Assembly: GCF_014873955.1 (NCBI RefSeq)
Contig: NZ_JADBED010000001.1
Location: 2,294,001 to 2,358,000 of the forward strand
DNA length: 64,000 nucleotides
From: Nesterenkonia lutea
GTDB taxonomy: Bacteria > Actinomycetota > Actinomycetes > Actinomycetales > Micrococcaceae
Direction: 5' to 3'
How positions within the stretch are numbered: position 1 is the stretch's first letter; each line of letters opens with the position of its first letter. The position numbers and the translations under genes are program-made. Below are positions 62,944 through 64,000 of the stretch, piece after piece. The notes below the pieces were generated by a model that saw only the letters and a program-made list of their open reading frames with translations, was not told the DNA's origin and searched no databases.

Positions 62944-64000
62944 ATGACCACCTCTCACCACCACGGCGACCATGCTGACGCGGAGACCCACGGACAGACC
63001 ATGCCCGACGGCCACGCACACTCAGGCCTGGACGAGGACCATCAGAAACACAGCCACGGGGAGCACGCAGGGCACTCCACGGCGATGTTCAAGAACAAGT
63101 TCTGGGTCTCCCTGGTGCTCGCGATCCCGGTGGTCATCTTCAGCCCCATGGTGGGACACCTGCTCGGCTACGACCTCCCCGAGTTCCCGGGATCCGGCTG
63201 GATCGCCCCAGCCCTAGGCACCGTGATCTTCTTCTACGGCGGGACCCCCTTCCTCAAAGGCGGGGTCACCGAGGTGAAATCACGCCAACCCGGCATGATG
63301 CTGCTCATCGCCATGGCCATCACCGTGGCATTCATCGCGTCCTGGATCACCACCCTGGGAATCAGGGACTTCAACCTCGACTTCTGGTGGGAACTGGCCC
63401 TACTGGTGGTCATCATGCTGCTGGGTCACTGGATGGAGATGCGCGCCCTGGGCGCAGCCTCCTCCGCCCTGGACGCCCTGGCTGAACTCCTGCCCGATGA
63501 GGCAGAAAAACTCGTCGACGGTGAGCCCACCACCGTTTCCATCGCCGAACTGGCCGTCGACGACATCGTGTTGGTTCGCTCCGGAGCCAGGGTTCCAGCG
63601 GACGGGACGATCACCGTTGGTGCGGCCGCGTTCGACGAGTCCATGATCACCGGAGAGTCCCAGGCGGTCTCCCGCGAGGTCGGCGACGCCGTGGTCGCGG
63701 GCACAGTAGCCACCGACAGCGCCGTGCGAGTCCGAGTCGGGGCGACAGGTGAGGACACCACTCTGGCCGGTATCCAGCGGATGGTGGCCGATGCCCAGGA
63801 TTCCTCTTCCCGGGCCCAGGCCTTGGCAGACCGCGCCGCCGCCCTGTTGTTCTGGTTCGCACTGGCCGCAGGGGTCCTCACTGCCATTGCCTGGACCGCC
63901 CTCGGCAGTCCCGACGATGCGGTGGTGCGCACGGTCACCGTGTTGGTCATCGCCTGCCCCCACGCCTTGGGGCTCGCCATCCCGCTGGTCACTGCCATCT
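62944..64000 (+). CDS. CopB-type copper P1B-ATPase (partial, runs off the window)
   Basis: The first 352 residues of a P-type ATPase. The N-terminus is His-rich (HHHGDHADAETHGQ, HQKHSHGEHAGHS), typical of CopB-class pumps. TGES appears in MITGESQAVSREV, and the transmembrane motif is CPH in IACPHALGLAIPLV. CPH is typical of Cu(II)/Cu(I) CopB exporters. The gene continues beyond 64000. ATG 62944 follows GGAAGGAAC. Confidence 0.93.
   Translation, partial: MTTSHHHGDHADAETHGQTMPDGHAHSGLDEDHQKHSHGEHAGHSTAMFKNKFWVSLVLAIPVVIFSPMVGHLLGYDLPEFPGSGWIAPALGTVIFFYGGTPFLKGGVTEVKSRQPGMMLLIAMAITVAFIASWITTLGIRDFNLDFWWELALLVVIMLLGHWMEMRALGAASSALDALAELLPDEAEKLVDGEPTTVSIAELAVDDIVLVRSGARVPADGTITVGAAAFDESMITGESQAVSREVGDAVVAGTVATDSAVRVRVGATGEDTTLAGIQRMVADAQDSSSRAQALADRAAALLFWFALAAGVLTAIAWTALGSPDDAVVRTVTVLVIACPHALGLAIPLVTAI

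Overview
The window is high-GC DNA, with mostly G/C third codon positions, DTG-type starts and purine-rich ribosome sites. Its gene families (DUF4282, DosRS-like two-component pair, IS481 and IS21 elements, eukaryotic-type NADP isocitrate dehydrogenase, actinobacterial-style SulP and BCCT carriers) point to an aerobic actinobacterium, most likely Micrococcales/Micrococcaceae (Nesterenkonia-, Arthrobacter- or Kocuria-like). The genus is an inference. No rRNA, CRISPR array or complete tRNA was seen.

Layout. 0-18.5 kb is ordinary chromosome: O-methyltransferase, GNAT acetyltransferase, an MFS carrier paired with a flavoprotein, pyrE with a K+ channel, a frame-disrupted nadE, exonuclease III, a thioredoxin-reductase-like enzyme, a frame-disrupted CBS protein, SelO, an XRE-cupin/B3-B4/DapA-like operon and a BCCT transporter. 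An IS21-type element with a 5-bp target duplication lies at 18.5-20.7 kb. 21.1-26.5 kb is a LacI-controlled catabolic operon (Gfo/Idh dehydrogenase, DUF6807 protein, cupin, sugar-binding lipoprotein) that lacks permease genes. 26.5-32.2 kb holds terminators, a tRNA 3' fragment, a Ca2+-type P-ATPase, a truncated AAA ATPase and an IS481 element.

32.2-42.9 kb is an accessory segment full of broken genes. It has a DUF4192 gene with an internal amber codon, frame-disrupted extra copies of central-metabolism genes (ctaD, fabH, icd), an intact ArsR-SulP pair and a broken M23/NTF2-like conjugation-type gene. Two closely related small regulators in opposite orientation bracket the ctaD-to-M23 part.

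42.9-57 kb resembles a hypoxia/redox dormancy locus: a cytochrome b561-molybdopterin oxidoreductase fusion, IS3 element, VIT-family carrier, double universal stress protein, two BON proteins, DosR/DosS-like response regulator and GAF histidine kinase, Hsp20, an sdhB with only the tail of sdhA, a Zn alcohol dehydrogenase and a DoxX-like protein. The octamer ATAGGACC/GGTCCTAT, part of a DosR-box-like motif, lies 74-76 nt upstream of three of these genes. In front of the Mo oxidoreductase that spacing is seen only after removing the IS3 element, which separates the box from its gene. Related GGGACTTTCG boxes occur near 56-57 kb.

57.3-64 kb is metal and nitrosative-stress defence: a metal chaperone and a P1B ATPase with an unusual CPG motif, a quinone-oxidoreductase-like enzyme, a flavohaemoglobin, a DUF305 remnant, then a CsoR-type operator driving a copper chaperone and a CopB-type ATPase that runs off the window.

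At least seven genes carry apparent frame disruptions, six of the events being single-base. Either the assembly has residual indel errors or the locus is decaying; raw reads would decide.
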